The notes under the pieces were generated by a model. That model was given only the letters and a program-made list of their open reading frames with translations. It was not told the DNA's origin and made no database searches. A stretch of 64,000 bases of DNA, from contig FAON01000007.1 of assembly GCA_001485605.1 (NCBI GenBank), positions 1 to 64,000 on the forward strand. The letters are read 5' to 3'. The translations under genes were made by a program, and so were the position numbers. Positions 38,061 to 47,495 of the stretch are shown here, in pieces. Origin of the DNA: Candidatus Kryptobacter tengchongensis. GTDB taxonomy: Bacteria > Bacteroidota > Ignavibacteria > Kryptoniales > Kryptoniaceae. Positions within the stretch are counted from its first letter, which is position 1. Every line of letters begins with the position of its first letter.

Positions 38061-38354
38061 TTATTTTCCTTCGGGTCGCTTTGGCAAAATGAGCTCAACA
38101 TCCGCATGCGGTCTTGGGATGACATGGACTGATACAAGTTCGCCAACTCTTTGAGCAGCTGCTGCACCCGCATCAACCGCTGCTTTAACAGCTCCGACAT
38201 CTCCACGAACCATTACTGTTACATATCCACCACCAATTACTTCTTTACCAATCAAAGTTACCTTCGCAGCTTTACACATCGCATCAGCTGCTTCAATAGC
38301 TCCAACTAAACCCTTTGTTTCAATCATCCCAAGTGCATCAAGTGTTTCTGCCAT
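38061..38354 (-). CDS. Bacterial microcompartment (BMC-H) shell protein
   Basis: 97 aa, a single canonical BMC domain that forms hexameric shell tiles. [20 protein letters not shown], the [15 protein letters not shown] helix and [15 protein letters not shown] closely follow the PduA/CcmK consensus. The pore-loop motif is IGGGYVTV, where PduA has IGSGLVTV. It lies 31 bases upstream of the longer BMC gene and about 100 bases downstream of aroC on the same strand. Two BMC-H genes alone cannot close a shell, because pentameric BMC-P vertices are also needed, so the rest of the system must be elsewhere. Confidence 0.95.
   Translation of the reverse strand: MAETLDALGMIETKGLVGAIEAADAMCKAAKVTLIGKEVIGGGYVTVMVRGDVGAVKAAVDAGAAAAQRVGELVSVHVIPRPHADVELILPKRPEGK
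38110..38193 (-). repeat. 84-bp block identical to 37791-37874 (BMC paralogue copy 2)
   Basis: Second copy of the identical block, in the shorter BMC gene. Identity ends abruptly on both sides, consistent with gene conversion or recent partial duplication. Confidence 0.9.
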
Positions 38355-38456
38355 GGGGAAGTTCCTTATTTTGTTTTTGTTTCAGCATCTGAAAAAATAT
38401 AATCACTTGTTTTTAAATTATCAAGTTAGGACGTAATCACATTGCGCTTATTCTTT

Positions 38457-39644
38457 TCACCAAAGTGCGAAAATAGCACCTTTATAATTTTTCTTCAGCT
38501 CCTTTAAACTATCCCCTCCAAACTTTTCAAGCACCGCGTTTGCGATAACTGGCGCAATCACAGATTCAGCAATTATACTTGCTGATGGAACTGCGCAAAA
38601 ATCTGAACGCTCATACCTTGATTTTACAGGCTTCAACTTTTTTAGATCAACACTGTTAAGACCTTTTATAACAGTTGAAATTGGCTTCATCGCTACCCTT
38701 AATACTATCGGTTGACCATTTGTCATCCCACCTTCAATTCCACCTGCGCGATTTGTTTTACGATAAATTTTCCCATTTTTTACGAAGATCTCGTCATGCA
38801 CCTCTGAACCAAATTTTGTTGCATTCTCAAACGCTGGACCTATTTCAACTCCCTTTACAGCTTGAATTGACATAATTACCTGCGCAAGTAATCCATCAAG
38901 CCTTCTGTCCCACTGCACATAACTTCCAAGACCAATTGGCAATCCAGTGACAATAACTTCAAAAACACCACCAACCGTATCCCCATTTTTCATTGCATTT
39001 TTTATGACTTCTTTCATCTTTTTTTCAACAGACTTATCCAAACACCTTACTTCAGACTCGTCGGCAGACAAGCTCACCTCAAGAGCCCCTTTCGGTTTGT
39101 GGATTAATTTTTGAATTTTCTTATCAAGTTTGTTCCTATCCTCAACTTTCACATATCCAATTTGAACAACATGGCTTCCAATGAAAATCCCCATCTCCTC
39201 AAGCAATTTTCTCGCAATTGAGCAACACGCAACCCTTATTGCTGTTTCCCTCGCGCTTGCGCGTTCAATCACATCTCTTATATCATCAAACCCATATTTG
39301 AAATAACCAGCTAAATCAGCATGACCAGGACGAGGTACAGTTATTTTCTCTATTACATCATCAATCTCCTCAATTGACATCTTACTCTTCCAATTTTCCC
39401 AATCTCTATTCTTAATCATCAAAGCAATTGGACTTCCAAGCGTTTTGCCAAACCTAACTCCAGAGATAATTTCAACTTCATCACTTTCAATTCTCATCCT
39501 TCCCCCACGACCATAACCCATTTGTCTTCTTTTGAGATGAAAATTTATATACTCAACACTTATCTCAAGTCCCGCAGGGATTCCCTCAATAATTCCAACA
39601 AGTGCTTTTCCATGAGATTCCCCAGCAGTTAAAATCCTTATCAT
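38457..39644 (-). CDS. aroC: Chorismate synthase
   Basis: Last step of the shikimate pathway: converts EPSP to chorismate using reduced FMN. 395 aa. The N-terminus MIRILTAGESHGKALVGIIEG is the AroC signature 1. RRQMGYGRGGRM near 47-58 and the ESVIAPVIANAVLEKFGGDS-type C-terminal segment are also typical. A TTG two codons upstream is in frame; the ATG at 39644 fits the family start. It stands upstream of the BMC genes with a gap of about 100 bp, and no other shikimate gene is seen. Confidence 0.96.
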   Translation of the reverse strand: MIRILTAGESHGKALVGIIEGIPAGLEISVEYINFHLKRRQMGYGRGGRMRIESDEVEIISGVRFGKTLGSPIALMIKNRDWENWKSKMSIEEIDDVIEKITVPRPGHADLAGYFKYGFDDIRDVIERASARETAIRVACCSIARKLLEEMGIFIGSHVVQIGYVKVEDRNKLDKKIQKLIHKPKGALEVSLSADESEVRCLDKSVEKKMKEVIKNAMKNGDTVGGVFEVIVTGLPIGLGSYVQWDRRLDGLLAQVIMSIQAVKGVEIGPAFENATKFGSEVHDEIFVKNGKIYRKTNRAGGIEGGMTNGQPIVLRVAMKPISTVIKGLNSVDLKKLKPVKSRYERSDFCAVPSASIIAESVIAPVIANAVLEKFGGDSLKELKKNYKGAIFALW

Positions 39645-39760
39645 AAACAAAATTTTACTTTTTTAAAAAAGTTAAAAAAGCATCATTCTATTTGCAAATA
39701 AATTCATCCGAAACTATATTTTAAAAGAAAACCCATGCAAAAACAATTGGAGGTGAAACC

Positions 39761-40333
39761 ATGATTCTCGCAACCGAAATCAGGGAAGGAATGGCATTAA
39801 GAATTGAGGGAACAATTTACAAGGTAATTGAAGCGAAAGTTCACGCAGGAAGCGGACAAATGCAGGGTTTTGTGTCAACACGACTTTTAAATCTCTCAAC
39901 TGGACACTATACCGAAAGAAGATTTAGAACGGATGAAAAAGTTGAAGATGTTGAACTTATAAGAAAACCAATGGAATATATTTATAACGACGGCGATCTA
40001 TTTTACTTTATGGATCCGCAAACTTATGAGCAGGTCGGCGTCCCAAAAGAAGCCCTTGGAAACTTCGCAAAGTTTCTAAAAGAAGGAACAAAAGTTGATG
40101 TTGAATTTCTTGGTGATCAGCCGATAAGCGTGAGATCACCAAAAACAGTTGATCTTAAAGTTGTCTTAACAGGTTCAGGGGTTAAAGAGGCACAGGATAA
40201 CACAATGAAAAGCGCAACACTTGAAAACGGAATGGAAATCCTTGTTCCACAGTTCATTAAAGAAGGCGAAATTGTAAGAGTTGATGTTGAAACAATGCGG
40301 TATGTTGAAAGAGTAACCCAGAAAAAGGTTTAA
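39761..40333 (+). CDS. efp: Elongation factor P (tip lysine replaced)
   Basis: 190 aa, three beta-barrel domains (KOW-like 1-64, OB 65-128, OB 129-190); relieves ribosome stalling at proline runs. A strong ribosome-binding site (TTGGAGGTGAAACC) precedes the ATG. The domain III signature is present (TVDLKVVLTGSGVKEAQ). The domain I tip loop reads VHAGSGQMQG, where E. coli has VKPGKGQAFA. S31 therefore replaces the lysine that is lysylated by EpmA, and arginine, the rhamnosylated alternative, is also absent. It is probably used unmodified, or it belongs to an atypical EF-P branch. The gene is divergent from aroC. Confidence 0.9.
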   Translation: MILATEIREGMALRIEGTIYKVIEAKVHAGSGQMQGFVSTRLLNLSTGHYTERRFRTDEKVEDVELIRKPMEYIYNDGDLFYFMDPQTYEQVGVPKEALGNFAKFLKEGTKVDVEFLGDQPISVRSPKTVDLKVVLTGSGVKEAQDNTMKSATLENGMEILVPQFIKEGEIVRVDVETMRYVERVTQKKV

Positions 40334-40599
40334 TTACAAATATCTCACTCAACTCAAAGATATGTAAAAGACAAAAGTTTAATTTTTTGCTTGATTACCC
40401 AAGACAGCCTTGAATTGAAGTGACCGTTCAAACCTTCTAAATTCATCCTTTTAATTTCCTATCCTACTCTGCCTCCAAATTATACCCACCTTTTGGGAAG
40501 GCTCTAATAGTTTTTGGATAGCCATAAAATCGCTTGATATATTGGCAAATTTTTCTTATATTTTTTAACAGATAAACAAACTTACAAAAAGTTTTTTAA

Positions 40600-40965
40600 A
40601 TGAAACTTCCAAAGCAAATAGAAAGGTTTTGCGAGTATTGCGGAGGCAAACAAAAGTTTAAGTTCAGAGGGAATTTTGAAGCCGAACCCGATACCAAGTT
40701 TTGGTACGTATGCCAGAAATGTAAGCATGTCGTCCTCGTTCCCGTTGATGAGTTAAACATTCAGCAAAACTCAAACGCACAAGAAAATTACAGAATTTAT
40801 TCTTCGGAGGAAACTTATGAAGTTGGGGAATTAATTTATCATACAGAGTGGCAAGATTATGGTAGAGTTAAAAAGAAAGAAGTTTCTTCAAGCGGTTATA
40901 GCATAATTGTTGTTGAGTTTGAAAAACTCGGTCAAAAAAAACTTATTGAAAATTTCAAACAATAA
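40600..40965 (+). CDS. Zinc-ribbon protein with C-terminal Tudor-like domain
   Basis: 121 aa, not a named family to me. The N-terminal half has two cysteine pairs (CEYCGG at about 11-16 and CQKCKH at about 33-38), the pattern of a zinc ribbon. The C-terminal half (about 68-121: [20 protein letters not shown] then [17 protein letters not shown]) resembles the Tudor/KOW-like tail of PcrA/UvrD or CarD-type RNA-polymerase-binding modules (GD-x-V-x-H-x-x-x-G-x-G motif). It precedes rpsU by 19 bases on the same strand. A transcription- or translation-linked role is an inference from fold and neighbour only. Confidence 0.65.
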   Translation: MKLPKQIERFCEYCGGKQKFKFRGNFEAEPDTKFWYVCQKCKHVVLVPVDELNIQQNSNAQENYRIYSSEETYEVGELIYHTEWQDYGRVKKKEVSSSGYSIIVVEFEKLGQKKLIENFKQ

Positions 40966-40984
40966 AAAAAGCGAGGTGATAAAA

Positions 40985-41179
40985 TTGGTAGGAATAATAG
41001 TTCAGGAAGGCGAATCAATTGACAAAGCCTTAAAAAGGTTCAAAAAGAAATACGAACAAGCTGGAATTATGCGAGAATTCAAGCGGAGAACTTTTTACAC
41101 ACCGCCTTCCGTCAAGAAGAAGATGAAAAAAGCTAAAGCAATTCGCAGAGCTCAGCGCATGATGATGGAGCAATTATAA
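40985..41179 (+). CDS. rpsU: 30S ribosomal protein S21
   Basis: 64 aa. VGIIVQEGESIDKALKRFKK is the S21 N-terminus, and the rest is strongly basic (RRTFYTPPSVKKKMKKAKAI). It occupies the platform of the small subunit near the 3' end of 16S rRNA. A frame could be opened further upstream, but GAGGTG lies eight bases before a TTG at 40985, giving the normal S21 length, so TTG is the start. It follows the zinc-ribbon gene and precedes a tiny lysine-rich gene. Confidence 0.93.
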   Translation: MVGIIVQEGESIDKALKRFKKKYEQAGIMREFKRRTFYTPPSVKKKMKKAKAIRRAQRMMMEQL

Positions 41180-41203
41180 TCAAAAACAAATTTTGCACTA
41201 ATT

Positions 41204-41338
41204 GTGAACAAGAAGAAAAAGCAGGTGCTGAAGAAACATAGGAAGAAGGAGAGAAAAAGAAAAGAAAAAATGCGCAAGCTCAGAGAAATGCTTGCTCAAA
41301 TGAAACAACAGGAGCAAGTTCAGGAAACTCAAGGTTAA
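41204..41338 (+). CDS. Tiny lysine/arginine-rich protein
   Basis: 44 aa, starting at GTG 41204 and ending at TAA 41338. Nearly half the first 27 residues are K or R (NKKKKQVLKKHRKKERKRK), and the tail is glutamine-rich (QMKQQEQVQETQG). There is no clear ribosome-binding site. The position 24 bases after rpsU and the composition suggest a small ribosome-associated protein of the kind often missed by gene callers (AURKAIP1/COX24-like or THX-like). That link is an inference, because no family signature is certain. Confidence 0.45.
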   Translation: MNKKKKQVLKKHRKKERKRKEKMRKLREMLAQMKQQEQVQETQG

Positions 41339-41384
41339 TCATGCCTTGGGGAAAAGTTCTTCTAAAAAATGTAATGAATAAGTT

Positions 41385-43008
<1,624 letters not shown>

Positions 43009-43013
43009 ACGAA

Positions 43014-44090
43014 ATGTCTGAATTAAATCTAAAACTTGAAAAAGTTCGGGAAAAACTTGACCAATTAAAAATTGAAGCAATTTTAATAACCCATCTCCCA
43101 AACATACGATATCTAACTGGATTTACAGGCTCCTCAGCTATTTGCATCATAACAAAAAGTGAAGCCTTTTTTATAACCGACTTCCGATATAAAGAACAGT
43201 CAAAAGAACAAGTAAAGGGTTTTAAAAGATTCATCGCCACAGGAAAAACTTTGCTTGATTTAATTCAAGAGAAAAATATCTTTGATAAATTTAAAAAAAT
43301 TGGGGTTGAATCACAGCACATTCCCCTCTCATTCGTTCTTGAATTGAAGAAAAAATTTAGAGATGTAAAATTTATACCAACAAAAAATTTCATTGAGGAA
43401 ATTTCTGCAGTTAAAACCCATAGCGAAGTTGAAAAAATAAAATTTGCAATAAAAATAAGCGAAAAAGTTTTTGAAGAAATTTTAAATATCATCAAGCCAG
43501 GAATTTCTGAACTTGAAATCGCCTCCGAAATAACTTACCTTCACAGAAAATTTGGAGCCGAGAAAGATGCATTTGACATAATAGTTGCAAGCGGGTGGAG
43601 AAGCGCTTTACCACATGGAGTTGCAACAGATAAAAAACTCAAAAAAGGCGAACTTGTTGTGATTGACTTCGGATGCGTCTATGATGGCTATCATTCCGAC
43701 ATAACAAGAACTATCTCCATAGGAAAAGCAAAACCAGAAGCCAGAAAAATTTATCAAATTGTCCTTGACGCCCAAGCAAAAGCAATTGAAAAAGTCGGCA
43801 AAGGAGTTAAAGCCAATGAACTTGATTCCGTTGCAAGAAATTACATAAAACAAAAGGGTTATGGCAAATTTTTCGGACATTCGCTTGGACACGGAATTGG
43901 AATTGAAATCCATACCCTTCCAAGAATAGCTCCTAAAAGTAATTATATTCTTCAAGCTGGGAATGTTATCACAATTGAGCCAGGAATTTACATACCAGGG
44001 TTTGGAGGTGTCAGAATTGAAGATGATATATTAGTAGATTCAAACGCTTCAATTTTAACTTCATTGCCAAGAAACTTAATTGAAGTTTAA
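43014..44090 (+). CDS. M24 family Xaa-Pro aminopeptidase
   Basis: Removes N-terminal residues that precede proline in the cytoplasm. 358 aa with a creatinase-like N-terminal domain (THLPNIRYLTGFTGSSA). The M24 pita-bread domain follows with all five metal ligands visible: two Asp in VVIDFGCVYDGYHSDITRT, His in GHSLGHGIGIEIH, Glu in ITIEPGIYIPG and Glu in GGVRIEDD. A TTG at 43005 is in frame, but the ATG at 43014 is the better start and avoids overlap with guaB. The next gene starts on the last base of its stop. Confidence 0.9.
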   Translation: MSELNLKLEKVREKLDQLKIEAILITHLPNIRYLTGFTGSSAICIITKSEAFFITDFRYKEQSKEQVKGFKRFIATGKTLLDLIQEKNIFDKFKKIGVESQHIPLSFVLELKKKFRDVKFIPTKNFIEEISAVKTHSEVEKIKFAIKISEKVFEEILNIIKPGISELEIASEITYLHRKFGAEKDAFDIIVASGWRSALPHGVATDKKLKKGELVVIDFGCVYDGYHSDITRTISIGKAKPEARKIYQIVLDAQAKAIEKVGKGVKANELDSVARNYIKQKGYGKFFGHSLGHGIGIEIHTLPRIAPKSNYILQAGNVITIEPGIYIPGFGGVRIEDDILVDSNASILTSLPRNLIEV

Positions 44091-45316
44091 TGATTAGAAA
44101 AGTTTTGATGATAACTTATCATTTTCCTCCTGTGATTTACGGCTCAAGCTTTAGGGCTTTTAACTTCGCAAAACATCTTAAAGATTACAATTGGTTTTCT
44201 TCAATCTTAACACTCAATCACTCTATATTCCCAGCTTTGAAAGATTTTACACTTACTGAAGCTCTTAAGGAAAGCAATGTTAAGGTATATGCAGTAAATC
44301 TTATTAAACCTTTCTCAAAAATCGCATCTTTAAACTTCCCCAAAACCAAGAAAGAACTTATCCCGAAGATTCTGTTATATACCGCTAAAATTTTCGGCGT
44401 GGTTGAGCCAGAGGATATTTGGAAATTCAAAGCGATCAAGTTTGGGGAAAAAATCTTGAAATCCGAGAGATATAATGCAATTATAGCTTTCGTCCCCCCA
44501 CTTTCAACAGTGCAAATTGGCGCTCACCTTTCAAAAAAATTTAAAATCCCTCTCATAATTGACTATTCCTCAATCATCCCACAGAAAAAATCGCTCACAT
44601 TAAGAGAGAAAAAACTTCTAAGAGCTGGTTCATCTGTAATCGTTGATAACAGAAGGATCAAAGATTATTTACTTCAAAATTATCTTTTTCTTGATTACAA
44701 CTTCGTCAAAATAATTCCAACGGGGTTTAATCTTTCAGAATTTACAGATCATCGCATAAACCCTGATGATAAATTTACACTGACCTTGGCATATGGCAAA
44801 ATCACTCTGAAAAAATTTAAATTAATTTTAAACGCCCTCGCTTATCTCTCAAGAAAAGATCCCCTTTTCAAAAAATCACTTCTTTTCAACTTGATAGGCA
44901 TTCCAACAAACGAAATTGTCAATCTTATCTCAAAACTCCAGATAAAAGAAAACATCAAAATTTATCAGAACTTACAGCGTGAAAATTATATCAAAATTCT
45001 TCTCTCCTCTAACTTTCTAATCTATCTTGACGATTTTGACATTTCAAATGTCCCCTATGATTACATTGCAACTGGAAAACCATACATTGCAATAATAAAT
45101 GGACAGAACAACCACAGATACATAATTGGGGATTACAAAAATTCACTTATAGCTGACGCAAACGACCCATCGTCAATTGTAAATGCATTTATAAAAGCAT
45201 TTGAACTTTATTTGAATCAAAAAGTTCTTGTCCCTAAACTCAACCTTGAAAATTATGATATCAAAAAAGTTATAATCAATCTCGTCCGCGAGCTTGAGCT
45301 GTTTACACCCGACTAA
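44090..45316 (+). CDS. GT-B fold glycosyltransferase-like protein
   Basis: 408 aa. The N-terminus RKVLMITYHFPPVIYGSSFR is the usual start of GT4-type enzymes, and there are helices and loops compatible with two Rossmann domains. The donor domain keeps the KPYIAIINGQNNHRYI region but lacks a clear E-x7-E motif, so it is divergent and its activity is uncertain. It lies between the M24 and purD genes with 1-base overlap and an 18-base gap, away from any polysaccharide cluster. The substrate is unknown. Confidence 0.7.
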   Translation: MIRKVLMITYHFPPVIYGSSFRAFNFAKHLKDYNWFSSILTLNHSIFPALKDFTLTEALKESNVKVYAVNLIKPFSKIASLNFPKTKKELIPKILLYTAKIFGVVEPEDIWKFKAIKFGEKILKSERYNAIIAFVPPLSTVQIGAHLSKKFKIPLIIDYSSIIPQKKSLTLREKKLLRAGSSVIVDNRRIKDYLLQNYLFLDYNFVKIIPTGFNLSEFTDHRINPDDKFTLTLAYGKITLKKFKLILNALAYLSRKDPLFKKSLLFNLIGIPTNEIVNLISKLQIKENIKIYQNLQRENYIKILLSSNFLIYLDDFDISNVPYDYIATGKPYIAIINGQNNHRYIIGDYKNSLIADANDPSSIVNAFIKAFELYLNQKVLVPKLNLENYDIKKVIINLVRELELFTPD

Positions 45317-45334
45317 AACAAAAGAAGCTAAATT

Positions 45335-46633
45335 ATGAAGGTTCTCGTCGTCGGTAGCGGTGGGAGAGAACATGCACTTGTGTGGAAAATTTCACAATCA
45401 AAGGAAGTGAAAAAAATTTATTGTGCGCCCGGAAATGCCGGGATTTCTGAAATTGCTGAAACTTTGCCAATTAAAGCTGAAGATTTAAACTCACTTTTAA
45501 AATTTGCTCTTGAGAACAAAATTGATCTTACCGTCGTAGGACCTGAACTTCCCCTCTCGCTTGGGATTGTGGATTTATTTGAATCTCACGGTTTAAAAAT
45601 CTTCGGACCAAGAAAATCGCCCGCTGAAATTGAAAGTAGTAAAGTTTTTGCGAAAAATTTCATGAAAAAATACAACATACCAACAGCAAATTATGAGACA
45701 TTCACATCTGATGAAATTGAAAAAGCAAAAAAATTTGTTCAAGGATTAACTCCGCCGATAGTAATAAAAGCAGATGGACTTGCCGGTGGAAAAGGTGTGA
45801 CAATATGCGAAAATATCAACGATGCAGCTAAAACAATTGATTTATACTTTAAAGACAAAATTTTTGGCCTGGCAGGTGAAAAAATCGTAATTGAAGAGTT
45901 TTTAGAAGGTGAGGAAGCTTCTGTCTTCGCAATAACTGATGGCAATGACTTTATAACGCTTGCCCCAGCACAGGACTATAAGCGAGTTTTTGATAATGAT
46001 GAAGGGAAAAACACAGGTGGAATGGGTTCTTACGCACCGACACCGCTTCTTGATAATATGATGCTTGAAAGGATAAAAGATGAGATAATTAAACCAACAA
46101 TTCAAGGTCTAAAAAATGAAGGAAGAGAATACAAAGGATGTCTGTATTGTGGTCTCATGATTACGGAAGATGGTCCGAAAGTTCTTGAATTCAACTGTCG
46201 CTTTGGGGACCCAGAAACACAAGTGGTTCTGCCACTACTTGACGGCGACATCATTGAAATGTTTTTCAAAGCAATAGATGGAGGATTGAAAAAGTTCAAT
46301 TATAACATCAAAAAAGCAACCGCTGTTTGCGTCATACTTGCCTCTGCTGGGTATCCTGATAATTATGAAACTGGAAAAGAAATTTACGGACTTGATAAAG
46401 TTAAAAAAATGGAAGACATAATTTTATTCCATGCTGGAACTAAAAAAATAAATGGTAAAGTCCTAACATCAGGGGGTCGTGTTCTTGGTGTTACAGCTAT
46501 CGGAGGTGAAAATGACTTTGAGAATACTATTAGAAAAGCTTATGATGCAGTAAAAAAAATACAATTTGACGGCATGCACTACAGAACCGACATAGGGAAA
46601 AAGGCAATAAAGTTTTTAAAAACAAACCTATGA
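45335..46633 (+). CDS. purD: Phosphoribosylamine-glycine ligase
   Basis: ATP-grasp ligase for step two of purine synthesis (phosphoribosylamine plus glycine to GAR). 432 aa. The start KVLVVGSGGREHALVWKI, LTVVGPELPLSLGIVD, KADGLAGGKGVTIC and the FNCRFGDPETQVVLPLL active-site segment are all diagnostic. It is the stand-alone form, with no fused purM or purN. It follows the GT gene and precedes a CPBP protease gene. Guanine synthesis (guaB) is in the same run, though the genes between are unrelated. Confidence 0.97.
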   Translation: MKVLVVGSGGREHALVWKISQSKEVKKIYCAPGNAGISEIAETLPIKAEDLNSLLKFALENKIDLTVVGPELPLSLGIVDLFESHGLKIFGPRKSPAEIESSKVFAKNFMKKYNIPTANYETFTSDEIEKAKKFVQGLTPPIVIKADGLAGGKGVTICENINDAAKTIDLYFKDKIFGLAGEKIVIEEFLEGEEASVFAITDGNDFITLAPAQDYKRVFDNDEGKNTGGMGSYAPTPLLDNMMLERIKDEIIKPTIQGLKNEGREYKGCLYCGLMITEDGPKVLEFNCRFGDPETQVVLPLLDGDIIEMFFKAIDGGLKKFNYNIKKATAVCVILASAGYPDNYETGKEIYGLDKVKKMEDIILFHAGTKKINGKVLTSGGRVLGVTAIGGENDFENTIRKAYDAVKKIQFDGMHYRTDIGKKAIKFLKTNL

Positions 46634-46640
46634 TAAAATA

Positions 46641-47495
46641 ATGCCATCTATTTTTGTTAACCAACAAAATAAACTTCGCAATGGATGGAAAATTTTGATA
46701 TTCTTCATAAATTTCGCCATCGCCCTCATTGTTGTGAATTTTTTATTCAGGCTATTTTTGCCAATTCTTAATCTCACCAGTAATCTTCTAATTGATGAAC
46801 TCATTGTATTAGTCTCCGCGATAATTTCTACTTTTGTGATGATGAATTTTTTTGAAAAGAAAAACTTATTTGACATCGGTTTAACATATACTTCAAAAAG
46901 CCCTCATGAAATTTTATTCGGTTTAATTCTTGGATTTTTAATGATAACAATTGTCGTCCTACCAAACGCAATTTTTGGTTATTACAAATATAATTTCACA
47001 CTGAATCAAATATATCCGCATTTTTTTGAAGCAGTTTTGTTTTTTGTTCTCGTCGCACTTGCTGAAGAAATTTTATTTCGGGGTTATCCATTTCAACGCT
47101 TAATTGACGGGACAAGTCCAATTATTGCAACATTACTTTTCTCACTTATCTTTTCGCTTGCTCACCTTCAAAATCCAAATATGAACTTTCTTGCGCTTTT
47201 TAATATCTTTCTTGCCGGGGTTTGGCTTTCCGCATCATATATAAAAACTCGCTCCCTTTGGTTGCCTATCTCGCTTCATTTTTCATGGAACTTCTTTCAA
47301 GGTTATCTTTATTCCCTGCCCGTAAGCGGAACAATTTTAGTTGAACCTGCATTTGATGTTGAAATATCAGCAGAAAACATAATTTCTGGTGGAAATTTCG
47401 GTCCAGAGGGAAGTTTGATAACAAGCCTTGTCCTTATAATTGCAACCATCTTTATTTTAAGAAATAAACGCTTAAGTGATGCTAAAATTTCTTAA
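46641..47495 (+). CDS. CPBP family intramembrane glutamic endopeptidase (Abi/CAAX-like)
   Basis: 284 aa with about eight hydrophobic helices. The three conserved motifs are present: E142-E143-x3-R147 (AEEILFRGYPFQ), the FSLAHLQN histidine H175, and SLHFSWNFFQG with H213 and N217. Together these form the membrane-embedded active site of the Rce1-like family. Bacterial members take part in bacteriocin immunity, protein processing or unknown steps, and nothing nearby narrows this down. It starts seven bases after purD and overlaps the following lamin-tail gene by 17 bases, so the two may be coupled. Confidence 0.85.
   Translation: MPSIFVNQQNKLRNGWKILIFFINFAIALIVVNFLFRLFLPILNLTSNLLIDELIVLVSAIISTFVMMNFFEKKNLFDIGLTYTSKSPHEILFGLILGFLMITIVVLPNAIFGYYKYNFTLNQIYPHFFEAVLFFVLVALAEEILFRGYPFQRLIDGTSPIIATLLFSLIFSLAHLQNPNMNFLALFNIFLAGVWLSASYIKTRSLWLPISLHFSWNFFQGYLYSLPVSGTILVEPAFDVEISAENIISGGNFGPEGSLITSLVLIIATIFILRNKRLSDAKIS

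Noticed and set aside
37832-38092. A cysteine-rich plus-strand frame opposite the BMC genes
   Set aside because: It is a shadow of the alanine-rich BMC coding sequence on the other strand and has no ribosome-binding site.
38355-38456. Regulatory element between aroC and the BMC genes
   Set aside because: No stem-loop, promoter or repeat convincing enough was found in this A/T-rich gap.
40334-40599. Possible small gene or riboswitch between efp and the zinc-ribbon gene
   Set aside because: Short frames only, with no start signal or conserved fold; I see nothing definite here.
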